DNA of 64,000 nucleotides from Metabacillus sediminilitoris (GCF_009720625.1 NZ_CP046266.1:4631501-4695500); one strand, 5' to 3'. Positions 36,315 to 44,892 are shown, counted from the first letter of the stretch. Program-made: numbers and translations. The notes: generated by a model not told the origin, from the letters alone.

Positions 36315-37178
36315 TTATACCGTTGGTACTATTGCTTTTCCAACAGAGCCACAAGTTTTGATTTTGTCCATCGCCATTTGTTTGACCATGTCTCTGCCCG
36401 CACCTGTAAACTTTTTCGGATCAATGATATTCGGTGTATCCGATAATGCCTTCTTTACGCCCTCTGTAAAGGCAATTCGGAGCTCAGTCGCATAATTCAC
36501 CTTACAAATCCCTCTTTTGATACATTCCTTGATCGATTCTTCGGATAAGCCAGATCCGCCATGCAATACTAAAGGTACACTGACGACCTTTCTGATCTCA
36601 CTTAACCGCTCTAAATCGAGATTTGGCACACCTTTGTATACGCCATGTAATGTTCCAATAGCTACTGCTAAAGAGGTTACATTTGTTCGATCAACAAATT
36701 CTTTTGCCTCTAAAGGTTCTGTTAATCCACCCTCTCCCCCATCGATATCATCTTCTTTACCGCCTACTTTACCTAGTTCAGCTTCAACAGAGATTTTAGA
36801 AGGAGCACAGGCATCTACAACCCTTTTAGACAAACAAATATTTTCCTCGTAAGATTCTTTAGAGCCATCGATCATAATCGATGTATAACCTGCTCTTAAG
36901 GCCTGCATTGCCAATTTAAAGCTGTCCCCATGATCTAAATGAAGAGCAACTGGAACACTTACCCCATCTGCTGCTGCCTTCACAAGCGAGTGAAAATAAG
37001 AAAAATTTGCATATTGAACAGTTTTAGCAGATGTCTGCAGAATAACAGGTGATCTTAATTCATCTGCAGCTTCAACAACAGCCTGAACCATTTCTAAATT
37101 TTCCACATTAAATGCACCTACTGCATAACCCTCTTTTTGAGCATCTATCAACATTTTTTCCGTAGTAACTAATGGCAT
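36315..37178 (-). CDS. Class II ketose-bisphosphate aldolase, GatY/KbaY type
   Basis: A 287-residue zinc-dependent aldolase. Asp82 is the catalytic residue and His83 a zinc ligand in ALHLDHGDS; the other ligands are His178 in GTLHGVYKG and His206 in VLHGGSG. The start MPLVTTEKMLIDAQKEGYAV and the length match tagatose-1,6-bisphosphate aldolases and their fructose-bisphosphate homologues. It cleaves a ketohexose bisphosphate to dihydroxyacetone phosphate and glyceraldehyde-3-phosphate. It sits between the two FGGY kinase genes, with a PfkB kinase and a GatD-like enzyme downstream, completing a bisphosphate route. Confidence 0.9.
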   Translation of the reverse strand: MPLVTTEKMLIDAQKEGYAVGAFNVENLEMVQAVVEAADELRSPVILQTSAKTVQYANFSYFHSLVKAAADGVSVPVALHLDHGDSFKLAMQALRAGYTSIMIDGSKESYEENICLSKRVVDACAPSKISVEAELGKVGGKEDDIDGGEGGLTEPLEAKEFVDRTNVTSLAVAIGTLHGVYKGVPNLDLERLSEIRKVVSVPLVLHGGSGLSEESIKECIKRGICKVNYATELRIAFTEGVKKALSDTPNIIDPKKFTGAGRDMVKQMAMDKIKTCGSVGKAIVPTV

Positions 37179-37202
37179 AATTCCCCATCCCCTCTTAAAC
37201 TA

Positions 37203-38717
37203 TTAATCAATTGCAAAAACATCTTTCAAAGCAAAATAACAATTATCAAAAATTTTCTTAATAGGCTGATAGGCTAAAACAGCCTCTGTATTTGGTGTAT
37301 GTACATGATTAATTTCAATAAATTGATTAATGATAGAAAAATCTTTATACATTCCTACCCCTACACCACCAGTTACAGCAGCTCCCATACTTCCTGCTTC
37401 TTCTAACAGATTTGGAACAATAACCTTTGCATTATTTATATCTGCGATAATTTGGCGCCAAACAGCACCCTTTGCTCCCCCGCCAACGACAAGCAATTCA
37501 TCAATATCCATATGTTTACGGAGAATGTCTAAAATGATCGACAGATTCATTGTTACTCCTTCTAAAACACTACGGATTAAATCTCCTCGTTGATTTTCAG
37601 ATTTCAAACCAATAAAAGCACCTTTTGCCCCAGCATCCCATCTTGGAGCTCTTTCGCCTAGAAGATACGGAAGAAAGATAACACCATTTGAGCCAACAGA
37701 AGACTGTTCAATTTGTGCATTCATATAGTCATAGGGTGACTTTCCATTGACCTCTGCTTCATGGATTTCATATTGGCAGATCGTATTTTTCAGCCAATTA
37801 TAGGCTCCTCCAGCAGTTTGCATGGTACCATTTGGAGCATATAATCCAGGAACAACATGTGCCCAAGTAACCGTTCTCATTTCTTCGTCAAAAATTGGTT
37901 TTTCAGAAGCGGTCGTAATCCATGCCGATGTACCGATACAACAATAAGTTTTCCCAGGGCTTATGGATCCTGCGCCTACACTTGCTGTTACACCATCGCC
38001 GCCGCCAATAACTACAGGTGTTCCTTCGGCTAAACCTGTTGCTTCCGCTGCTTTCTTTATTACTCCTCCAGCAACAAAGGTTGATGGCTTTAATTCGGGA
38101 AGTTTATCAGGGTCTATTCCAGCATATTCAATAATTTCATCGGACCATTTTAAATTCACCAAATCAAAACATCCATTACTGTTCCCATCTGAATAATCAG
38201 TATAAAAATTCCCAGTAAGCCGAGATACAATGAAATCCTTTGCATTTAAGGTTTTATAGGTTTGCTCATATATTTCCGGCTCATGATCACGAACCCACAT
38301 AAGCTTTTGGATTCCATATGATGCTGTATTACGATGTCCGACTATATGATAAAAGTCCTTTTGAGTAATAAACTCTTCAATTTGTGCTACCTGTTTTTGT
38401 GCACGTTGATCAGCCCAAATAATAGCCTTTCGCAAAGGATTTCCTGATTTATCTACACAAAGACAGCCCATCATTTGGCCGCTAAAGCTAACAACAGCAA
38501 TATCTATCGGATTAATACCTAAAGATCCAATTAATTCCTTGCTTGTGATGCATACGGCTTCCCACCAATCTTCTGCGTCCTGCTCTACCCATGTGCCGTT
38601 AAAATAATCAGTAGGATAAGAATAGACTGAACTTCCAATTAATTTGCCATTTTCAGAAAATAACGTAGCTTTATTCCCCGATGTTCCTAAGTCATGAGCT
38701 AAAATATACTTTGTCAT
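37203..38717 (-). CDS. FGGY-family carbohydrate kinase 2 (xylulokinase-like)
   Basis: A 504-residue kinase with ILAHDLGTSGNKATLF, SFSGQMMGCLCVD, IIWADQRAQ, VVIGGGDGVTASVGAG and a C-terminal VVGGGAKGAVWRQIIADI. These cover both phosphate motifs, the catalytic Asp in GGGDG and the adenosine motif of the FGGY family. It differs greatly from the other FGGY kinase two genes downstream, so the pair probably handles different stereoisomers or polyol versus ketose. It is the first enzyme gene of module A, 88 bp after the GntR regulator gene; a 44-bp perfect palindrome lies in that gap. The ATG follows CAAGGGG. Confidence 0.88.
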   Translation of the reverse strand: MTKYILAHDLGTSGNKATLFSENGKLIGSSVYSYPTDYFNGTWVEQDAEDWWEAVCITSKELIGSLGINPIDIAVVSFSGQMMGCLCVDKSGNPLRKAIIWADQRAQKQVAQIEEFITQKDFYHIVGHRNTASYGIQKLMWVRDHEPEIYEQTYKTLNAKDFIVSRLTGNFYTDYSDGNSNGCFDLVNLKWSDEIIEYAGIDPDKLPELKPSTFVAGGVIKKAAEATGLAEGTPVVIGGGDGVTASVGAGSISPGKTYCCIGTSAWITTASEKPIFDEEMRTVTWAHVVPGLYAPNGTMQTAGGAYNWLKNTICQYEIHEAEVNGKSPYDYMNAQIEQSSVGSNGVIFLPYLLGERAPRWDAGAKGAFIGLKSENQRGDLIRSVLEGVTMNLSIILDILRKHMDIDELLVVGGGAKGAVWRQIIADINNAKVIVPNLLEEAGSMGAAVTGGVGVGMYKDFSIINQFIEINHVHTPNTEAVLAYQPIKKIFDNCYFALKDVFAID

Positions 38718-38758
38718 TTATTTGGCACCCCTTGAATCTATTCAAAAATCGTAATTTG

Positions 38759-38802
38759 TTATCATCTATGCTTCCATTCCGGAATGGAAGCATAGATGAT
38801 AA
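38759..38802. promoter_or_regulatory. Perfect 44-bp palindrome between regulator and kinase genes
   Basis: Both 22-base arms match exactly around the centre CCGG (38779-38782); the outer ends read TTATCAT and ATGATAA. It begins 3 bp after the GntR stop. No T-tract follows directly on the minus strand. It could be a very stable attenuation or RNA-processing hairpin lowering flow from the regulator gene, or an operator for the catabolic operon. Confidence 0.6.
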
Positions 38803-38805
38803 TGA

Positions 38806-39567
38806 CTATTTCTGTGAATTGGCTGAGATTATTACCTCAAACCTGTTTCGGTCTCCCCGATATCTCGCTAATGAGTATTCAATCGGTTCGTCATATACGT
38901 TGTAACCAATTGAAAGAAATTGCTGTATTGCCTTATCACTGCTAATATTTAAATTTTCAATATCATAATCTTCTGCCTCTACAGCTTCTATGAAACGGCG
39001 GATTTTATATATCTGTGTATCATCATGTAATGCTAATACAGGATACAATGACTCTTTTTCTAAATCATGATTCAAAACAAACTTGCACTTGTTAAATGGA
39101 AGATATGTCTTTACCATGACAATCGGATCTTCATCAGCAAAGCGTTTACGATGAATGTAGACTACCTTTTCATTTGGTTTTAATTTAAGCTCTTTTGCCA
39201 CTTCATCAGGAGCAACAATCACTTCAAAATCAAGAAGCTCTGTGCTTGGAGTTCTCCCTAATTCTGCAATTTGGTCATTAAAAGAACCTAAAGCCTGAAT
39301 GAAACTTTGTTCAATTTTAGGCTTGGATACATATGTTCCTTTACTTTTCACACGGTACAGCCAGCCCTCTTGAACAAGTTCTGTTATTGCTTGCCTTACG
39401 GTCGTACGGCTAATCCCAAACATCTCACTCAATTCATTTTCTGTAGGAATCAGACTCCCAATCTTATAATTACCTTCTTTGATTTCTGATAGAATTAGTT
39501 CTTTTAGTTGAAAATATAATGGTATTGGTACCGATTTATCCAGTCGTACATTTTTCAATAAGACCAT
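38806..39567 (-). CDS. GntR/HutC-family transcriptional regulator
   Basis: A 253-residue regulator. The N-terminal winged helix-turn-helix (about 15-80) shows IPLYFQLKELILSEI and IPTENELSEMFGISRTTVRQ. The C-terminal UTRA ligand-binding domain (about 100-245) has VYIHRKRFADEDPIVM and a final EYSLARYRGDRNRFEV. Such proteins repress sugar genes and release DNA on binding a sugar phosphate. It heads module A and is divergent from the epimerase gene. The palindrome at 39738-39755 is the likely target. The ATG at 39567 touches the GAGGA site; a TTG three codons later has better spacing. Confidence 0.9.
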   Translation of the reverse strand: MVLLKNVRLDKSVPIPLYFQLKELILSEIKEGNYKIGSLIPTENELSEMFGISRTTVRQAITELVQEGWLYRVKSKGTYVSKPKIEQSFIQALGSFNDQIAELGRTPSTELLDFEVIVAPDEVAKELKLKPNEKVVYIHRKRFADEDPIVMVKTYLPFNKCKFVLNHDLEKESLYPVLALHDDTQIYKIRRFIEAVEAEDYDIENLNISSDKAIQQFLSIGYNVYDEPIEYSLARYRGDRNRFEVIISANSQK

Positions 39568-39681
39568 TCCTCACTTCATTCCTTTTTCTATATATTCTCT
39601 TCTATTAACCCAGATTTTATATGATTATTCAAACTCTATAAAAATAAAAATACTTCTGTTACTTCTATTCTCATTTTTTTC

Positions 39682-39711
39682 TTGACATTTTCCTTTAGGA
39701 ATTCTTATTAT
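39682..39711 (+). promoter_or_regulatory. Sigma-A-type promoter of the epimerase gene
   Basis: TTGACA (39682-39687), an 18-bp spacer, then TATTAT (39706-39711). The start of transcription would fall near 39718, upstream of the palindromic operator and about 150 bp before the start codon. Confidence 0.65.
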
Positions 39712-39737
39712 TTATTCATAGCATACTAATATTGTAT

Positions 39738-39755
39738 TGTTACTACATAGTAACA
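39738..39755. promoter_or_regulatory. Candidate GntR operator at the epimerase promoter
   Basis: TGTTACTACATAGTAACA is a perfect inverted repeat of 8-base arms around CA, placed about 20 bp after the predicted transcription start, where a repressor would block elongation. The left arm and its flank recur at 31110-31123 before the importer operon. Confidence 0.65.
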
Positions 39756-39871
39756 TAGTTAAATTATGAATTCAATAAACAATCATACGAAATATCATAT
39801 TTTTTGTAAGCCCTTTCTCTAAAAGAGGGAGTTTATACAATATATAAATTTAAATAATGGAGGCGTTAAAA

Positions 39872-40759
39872 ATGAAGTTTGGAGTCTATTTTGCTTATTG
39901 GGAACAAGATTGGGATACAAATTATCTTAAATATGTTAAAAAAGTTTCCGATCTTGGCTTTGATGTGTTAGAGGTAGGAGCTGCAGGAATTGTAAATATG
40001 TCTGATGAAGAATTATATTCTTTAAGGTCTGAAGCAGAGAAATACAATATCACTTTAACAGCAGGAATTGGACTTCCAAAAGAATACGATGTTTCCTCCC
40101 AAGATGAAAATGTTAGGCAAAATGGAATTGATTTTATGAAAAAGATTTTAGTTGCACTGCACAAAGCCGGTATCCGTAAAATTGGCGGTACCATCTATTC
40201 TTATTGGCCTGTTGATTACACAAAACCAATCAATAAACCTGAAGCTCGAAAACAAAGTATCGAGAGTTTGAAGGAATTAGCTGATTTTGCTGCACAATAT
40301 GAGATTACGTTATTAATAGAGACCCTAAATAGATTTGAACAATTTTTAGTGAATGATGCAAAAGAAGCTGTTGAACTGGTAAGAGATATAGGAAAAGACA
40401 ATGTTAAAGTCATGTTAGACAGCTTTCATATGAACATTGAAGAAGATTTTATTGGCGATGCCATCCGTTATACTGGTGATGATTTAGGACATTTTCACAT
40501 TGGTGAGGGCAATCGCAAAGTACCCGGCAAAGGTCATATGCCATGGTCAGAAATGGGTCAGGCACTTCGTGACATCAAATATGATGGCTGCATAGTGATG
40601 GAGCCATTCGTTCGCCCAGGAGGTATCGTAGGTTCTGATATTAAAGTTTGGAGAGACCTTTCTGAAAATGCAGATGAAGCGAAAATGGATGCCGATATTA
40701 AAGAATCTCTACAATTTGTAAAAAAGGAATTTTTGAAGAATTATAATCTAGTAGAATAA
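39872..40759 (+). CDS. D-psicose (allulose)/D-tagatose 3-epimerase family enzyme
   Basis: A 295-residue TIM-barrel epimerase acting on free ketohexoses at C3 (for example D-fructose/D-psicose, D-tagatose/D-sorbose). The metal and catalytic residues fall at the positions known in Agrobacterium D-psicose 3-epimerase: Glu150 (LLIETLNRFE), Asp183 (VMLDSFHMNIEED), His209 (GHFHIGE) and Glu244 (VMEPF); Arg215 is also present. Long stretches such as FGDAIR-like GDAIRYTG and GSDIKVWRDLS are characteristic. The start chosen is the second ATG (39872), 7 bp after GGAGG; an ATG at 39857 overlaps that site. It is divergent from the GntR gene, and its operator sequence is partly repeated before the importer. 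Confidence 0.9.
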   Translation: MKFGVYFAYWEQDWDTNYLKYVKKVSDLGFDVLEVGAAGIVNMSDEELYSLRSEAEKYNITLTAGIGLPKEYDVSSQDENVRQNGIDFMKKILVALHKAGIRKIGGTIYSYWPVDYTKPINKPEARKQSIESLKELADFAAQYEITLLIETLNRFEQFLVNDAKEAVELVRDIGKDNVKVMLDSFHMNIEEDFIGDAIRYTGDDLGHFHIGEGNRKVPGKGHMPWSEMGQALRDIKYDGCIVMEPFVRPGGIVGSDIKVWRDLSENADEAKMDADIKESLQFVKKEFLKNYNLVE

Positions 40760-40841
40760 TTTCATATACGATCATTAATTAGATTGTTTTACTTCCCGCA
40801 TTCAAATACATGTCCATAAAACAATTGGTTGAACACAAAAC

Positions 40842-40989
40842 AGCTGCCGCATTGACAAAATCGGCAGCTTTCATTACATGACAATGCTAATTGTGCTTGA
40901 AGGAACGAGTTTAATAATTTTCGCTACTCCGTTAGAAGGTTTTGATAAGGAGAACTATCTTGTTTTATTTTAAAATAAGATAGTTCTCC
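40842..40989 (+). terminator. Two hairpins after the epimerase gene
   Basis: A first stem AGCTGCCG/CGGCAGCT (40842-40849 with 40862-40869) is followed by TTTC. A second, longer stem GGAGAACTATCTT/AAGATAGTTCTCC (40949-40961 with 40977-40989) continues into TTTTA/TAAAA pairs and is followed by TGCCTTCTTT. One or both should end the epimerase transcript. Confidence 0.65.
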
Positions 40990-41063
40990 TGCCTTCTTTC
41001 TCGAGCTAATTATTTTATTATTTTAGGCTCTTTTCTAAGAGATTATTGCTTTTAAATCTAAAA

Positions 41064-41224
41064 CTATTTAAGGTTGATTGGAGCTTAAGTGCGAGACTCC
41101 TGCGGGGGAGCAGCGGGACAGGTGAGACTCATGCAGGCGTTACGCCGAGGAGGCTCACCGTCCGCCCCGCGGAAAGTGAGCATCTGTAAAGGAAATCAAC
41201 CACACCGCACTACTTGGTAAATAG
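41064..41224. repeat. 161-bp MITE-like interspersed repeat, full copy
   Basis: A GC-rich palindromic element. The ends CTATTTA/TAAATAG and inner GGTTGATT/AATCAACC pairs are inverted. The core reads GCGAGACTCCTGCGGG and GCCGAGGAGGCTCACCG. Elements with this core are frequent between genes in Bacillus relatives. A shortened copy with the same ends lies inverted at 49271-49358. No protein is encoded. Confidence 0.85.
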
Positions 41225-41318
41225 CAACAAATTTTGCGAATGGTACCAAATTGCTCTTTTATTATCACAGATATTGGTGGAACGAAAAAGCAAAAAAAAC
41301 TACACTAAATAAACTCTC

Positions 41319-42407
41319 TTATCTCCCATTTAAAACCCTTAAAACTTCTTCCATTTCAGAAATTACTTCACGAATAATGCATTCCGCTGTTCTATCTGCC
41401 TTTAATAATCTAGTCCCTTGTCCTGACCATAATGACATGTAGTCAGTATTATTTTGCTCTGCAGCTCCTTTTCGAATATCAGCTGTTAACGTATTTTGAC
41501 TCGGAAATGGTAATGGCTTGACACCAGAGCTTTCGTATTGTGAAATAAATTCATTTTTTATCCCTCTAGCAGGGCGTCCCGAGAAGCTTTTTGTTATGAC
41601 TGTACTTTCTTCTGTACTTTTGTGTAGGGCTTCTTTGTATAAACGGTGTATCCCAGACTCTTTACTTGTAAGAAATTGTGTTCCCATTTGGATTCCTTCT
41701 GCCCCTAAAGCCATAGCAGCCAGCATACCTCTTCCATCCATGATTCCTCCTGCAGCAACAACCGGTATTGTTACATGATCGACTACTTGAGGAATCAATG
41801 AAAAAGTACCGATATTTGCTCCATTCGGATGCTTCTTGATATCAAATGTGCTTCTATGTCCACCGGCATCACTACCTTGTGCAACAATTACATCTGCCCC
41901 AGCTCTTTCAGCAATTATCGCTTCTTGAACGGTTGTAACCATAGTCACAACCTTAACTCCTCTAGTTTTGGCCAATTTCATTTTATCAGGTGGAAGGATT
42001 CCAAATGCTGTACTAATAACAGGAACGTTTTCTTCAATCACCATTTGGAACTGTTTTTCAAAATCGTCTGGAGTTTTCTTTGTCTCATCCGGATTCTTAA
42101 CCATCAGCTTTACACGGAATGGATTTAAAACTGTCTGTACCTCTTTCATACGTGAAAAATCATCCTCCATTGACGTACAAAACAGATTAACAGCAAAGAC
42201 ACGATTCGTCCGTTTTTTGATGCTCCTTATTGCATCCTTTATGTCTTCTGTCTTCATATACGCAGCACCTAAAGTACCAAGTGCTCCTGTTTCGGAGACA
42301 CTTGCTACTAGCTCCACTGTTGTAGCTCCCCCTGCCATTCCAGCTTGTATGATTGGATACTCAATATCTAGGATTTCACAGAGATTCCCTTTCTTATTAA
42401 ATCGCAT
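41319..42407 (-). CDS. Nitronate monooxygenase (NPD family)
   Basis: A 362-residue FMN-dependent TIM-barrel enzyme that oxidises alkyl nitronates such as propionate-3-nitronate. It has YPIIQAGMAGGATT at the N-terminus, VIVAQGSDAGGHRS with the expected catalytic His, PVVAAGGIMDGRGMLAAMALGA for flavin phosphate binding and GIQMGTQFLTSKES. These are the class I family motifs. It stands alone between the MITE-like repeat and dctP, read from its own AGGGAGGAAG site. Bacterial members are often annotated as 2-nitropropane dioxygenase. Confidence 0.9.
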   Translation of the reverse strand: MRFNKKGNLCEILDIEYPIIQAGMAGGATTVELVASVSETGALGTLGAAYMKTEDIKDAIRSIKKRTNRVFAVNLFCTSMEDDFSRMKEVQTVLNPFRVKLMVKNPDETKKTPDDFEKQFQMVIEENVPVISTAFGILPPDKMKLAKTRGVKVVTMVTTVQEAIIAERAGADVIVAQGSDAGGHRSTFDIKKHPNGANIGTFSLIPQVVDHVTIPVVAAGGIMDGRGMLAAMALGAEGIQMGTQFLTSKESGIHRLYKEALHKSTEESTVITKSFSGRPARGIKNEFISQYESSGVKPLPFPSQNTLTADIRKGAAEQNNTDYMSLWSGQGTRLLKADRTAECIIREVISEMEEVLRVLNGR

Positions 42408-42477
42408 AATATCTTCCTCCCTTTCCTTTTATTAAGTTAACATTCATCAATTAGACGGGATTACCTTCTTCTATCAT

Positions 42478-42517
42478 AAAAATAGGCTGACTCAAATTTG
42501 TTGAGCCAGCCTATTTT
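42478..42517 (-). terminator. Strong terminator after dctP
   Basis: A long stem AATAGGCTG.CTCAA/TTGAG.CAGCCTATT with flanking A and T tracts, active on the minus strand directly after the dctP stop codon. Symmetry lets it work in both directions. Confidence 0.88.
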
Positions 42518-42519
42518 TA

Positions 42520-43812
42520 TTATTTTGCTACCATGTGAACAGATGATTCAATAGTAGGAGAATCTACTTCATCTTCTTTTTCAACATATCCGTCTGGATC
42601 AAATTCATTTTCCATTTTAGAAACAACCACTGTTGCTACACCATTTCCAATGAGATTTGTAATAGCACGCGCTTCTGACATGAAGCGATCAACTCCGAGA
42701 ATTAGTGCCATTCCTTCGACAGGAATCATCGGAAATGCTGCTAATGTAGCTGCTAATGTGATAAATCCTGATCCCGTAACACCTGCAGCACCTTTAGATG
42801 TTAACATCAAAACACCTAGTAGCGTTGCCAATTGCCAGATTGTTAAATCAATGCCGTAGGCTTGAGCGATAAATACAGCAGCCATTGATAGATAAATAGA
42901 CGTTCCATCTAAGTTAAATGAATAGCCTGTTGGTACAACAAGTCCTACTACTGATTTAGAGCAACCATATCTTTCTAACTTTTGCATTAATTTTGGCAAT
43001 GCAGATTCAGATGAAGATGTGCCCAATACAAGTAAAATTTCTTCTTTAATATATTTTATAAAACTAAAAATATTAAATTTATAATATTTTGCAATTGCAC
43101 CTAGAATGATAACGATAAATAAAAACATTGTAATATAAACGGATCCCATTAATTTTCCTAATGAAACGAGAGAACCTAAACCAAAGTTGCCAATTGTATA
43201 AGCCATTGCCCCAAACGCTGCAATTGGAGACATTTTCATGACCATATTAACAATTGCGAAGAAAATATCTGTTAATTTTTCAAATAAAGATATGACAGGA
43301 GCTGCTTTTTCACCTAATGAAGCTGTTGCTAGACCGAATAATACCGCAAAGAATAGGATTGGCAGTAACTCTCCTCCAGCTAATGCTGCAACTGCATTTT
43401 CAGGTACGATACTCATAATAAAGTCCATCATTCCATGACTTGATTCTTCTGCTTGTGTCGTGTACTCAGAGACATCCGCTCCTTCAGCCCCACTTGTATT
43501 AAAACCGTTTCCTGGTTGAATGATTGAAACAACTAGTATTCCGATCGCCAATGCAAATGTTGTAACAATTTCAAAATAAAGTAAGGCCTTTCCCCCGATT
43601 CTCCCAACCTTCTTTAAATCTCCCATACTTCCAATTCCAATTACAATTGTAAAGAAAATAATTGGTGCAATCACCATTTTAATTAACTTGATAAAAATAT
43701 CAGCCAATACCTTTAGCTGTGCTCCAAACTCCGGAAAGATAAAACCAACCGTAATTCCAAGTAGAATACCGATAATAACTTGAACAGTTAAATTTTTAAA
43801 ATTTATTTTCAT
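42520..43812 (-). CDS. dctP: C4-dicarboxylate:cation symporter
   Basis: A 430-residue dicarboxylate/amino acid:cation symporter (DAACS) with eight helices and two re-entrant loops. The serine-rich loop LVLGTSSSESALPKLM, the TM7 motif GYSFNLDGTSIY and the TM8 stretch SKGAAGVTGSGFITLAATL are typical of DctA-like uptake of succinate, fumarate and malate. The neighbouring DctB, DctS and DctR homologues match the B. subtilis dctB-dctS-dctR-dctP set, which supports the dicarboxylate call over glutamate. The ATG follows AAAGGGGTG. A cre site lies 21 bp before the start, consistent with glucose repression. Confidence 0.9.
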   Translation of the reverse strand: MKINFKNLTVQVIIGILLGITVGFIFPEFGAQLKVLADIFIKLIKMVIAPIIFFTIVIGIGSMGDLKKVGRIGGKALLYFEIVTTFALAIGILVVSIIQPGNGFNTSGAEGADVSEYTTQAEESSHGMMDFIMSIVPENAVAALAGGELLPILFFAVLFGLATASLGEKAAPVISLFEKLTDIFFAIVNMVMKMSPIAAFGAMAYTIGNFGLGSLVSLGKLMGSVYITMFLFIVIILGAIAKYYKFNIFSFIKYIKEEILLVLGTSSSESALPKLMQKLERYGCSKSVVGLVVPTGYSFNLDGTSIYLSMAAVFIAQAYGIDLTIWQLATLLGVLMLTSKGAAGVTGSGFITLAATLAAFPMIPVEGMALILGVDRFMSEARAITNLIGNGVATVVVSKMENEFDPDGYVEKEDEVDSPTIESSVHMVAK

Positions 43813-43832
43813 CGACCATTCACCCCTTTAAA

Positions 43833-43846
43833 TGTTAGCGCTTCCA
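43833..43846. promoter_or_regulatory. CcpA cre site in the dctP leader
   Basis: On the minus strand TGGAAGCGCTAACA matches the cre consensus at 13 of 14 positions and lies just upstream of the dctP ribosome site. Catabolite repression of dicarboxylate uptake by CcpA is known in B. subtilis. Confidence 0.7.
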
Positions 43847-43950
43847 ACTACAGTCTTTATGTTAACTGATAATTTAGAAAGTTTATATTTATGGTGATAA
43901 TGGTCTTTTTGTTCTTTTTGGTCTATTAATAATAAAATAGACTGTAAGAT

Positions 43951-44892
43951 TTATATACGCTCGTTTTTCTGTTCTTTTTTGATTTTGGATTTCTTTCGAT
44001 TTTCCTTATATTGTTCAAAATTCCATTTCGCCAAAAACTCTTTTGCATACTTATAACCTGATTGATATAGAATTTCTAACTCTTCCTCATTTAGTTCAAA
44101 ATCAGTTGTATTCACACTGCCAGTTGGAATCTTAATAGTACGTTCATTTGTTTCCTCGCTCATATGTCTTATATCATGGGCTTGAAGCATTGTCTTAAAT
44201 ATATTTTTAGCAAGGTGGATCGGTGTTGGAATAACAGGATCTATATTTACTTCTTCTTTCACAAAACGAAATCCAAATGTTGGGAAACGCGGGTGTTCAG
44301 TATCAAATAACCAAATTGGAAAATTGCTTAGTAATCCGCCATCTAAAATGTAGGATTTTTTCCCATCTTTTAATTTCCATTTAACTGGACGGAAGAAAAA
44401 TGGCAAAGAAGTACTCATCATGACTGCAGTAGAAATTTTCAAATCAGCAGGGGTCATATTATATCTTACCAAATCATCAGGCAAAACAAGCATTTGTCCA
44501 TTCGATACGTCTGAAGCAATAATTTTTAGTTTTCCATCTGGAAGATCTGCAAATGTTTGGATACCTTTTTCGATTAGGAGTGAATCCATCCATGCCTCTA
44601 TATAGTCATTTTTATAAAAGCCAAGATGGATGAGCAGTTCAATGAAACTTCCAATAATGGGAATCCGATTCAAAATCGTCCTCCCGCGTAATTTAGAATA
44701 ATCGATATCTCTCAGCATTTCACTTATTTCATAGCTTTTATAACCGCATGCTAAAAGAGCAGCAATGATCGAACCTGCCGATGTCCCGGCAAGTCTCTCC
44801 CATTCTACATTTCCCTCTTCCATTGCTTGAATTGCCCCGACAAATGCTATTCCCCTGACGCCACCACCCTCAAAAACTGCATCAGCCTTCAA
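43951..44892 (-). CDS. Patatin-like phospholipase
   Basis: A 313-residue serine acyl hydrolase. The oxyanion motif EGGGVRGIAF is at 8-17, the nucleophile Ser38 in GTSAGS and the catalytic Asp184 in ILDGGLLSN. Together these form the Ser-Asp dyad of patatins (YlbK/RssA-like). There is no signal peptide, so it is probably cytoplasmic and acts on membrane or lysolipids. The start is TTG, with GAGAGGTGG 6 bp upstream. It lies between dctP and dctB, splitting the dicarboxylate genes; no functional link to them is known. Confidence 0.9.
   Translation of the reverse strand: MKADAVFEGGGVRGIAFVGAIQAMEEGNVEWERLAGTSAGSIIAALLACGYKSYEISEMLRDIDYSKLRGRTILNRIPIIGSFIELLIHLGFYKNDYIEAWMDSLLIEKGIQTFADLPDGKLKIIASDVSNGQMLVLPDDLVRYNMTPADLKISTAVMMSTSLPFFFRPVKWKLKDGKKSYILDGGLLSNFPIWLFDTEHPRFPTFGFRFVKEEVNIDPVIPTPIHLAKNIFKTMLQAHDIRHMSEETNERTIKIPTGSVNTTDFELNEEELEILYQSGYKYAKEFLAKWNFEQYKENRKKSKIKKEQKNERI

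Noticed and set aside
41518..42435. Long plus-strand frames opposite the nitronate monooxygenase gene
   Set aside because: They are antisense to a gene with complete family motifs, have no ribosome sites and match nothing recognisable.
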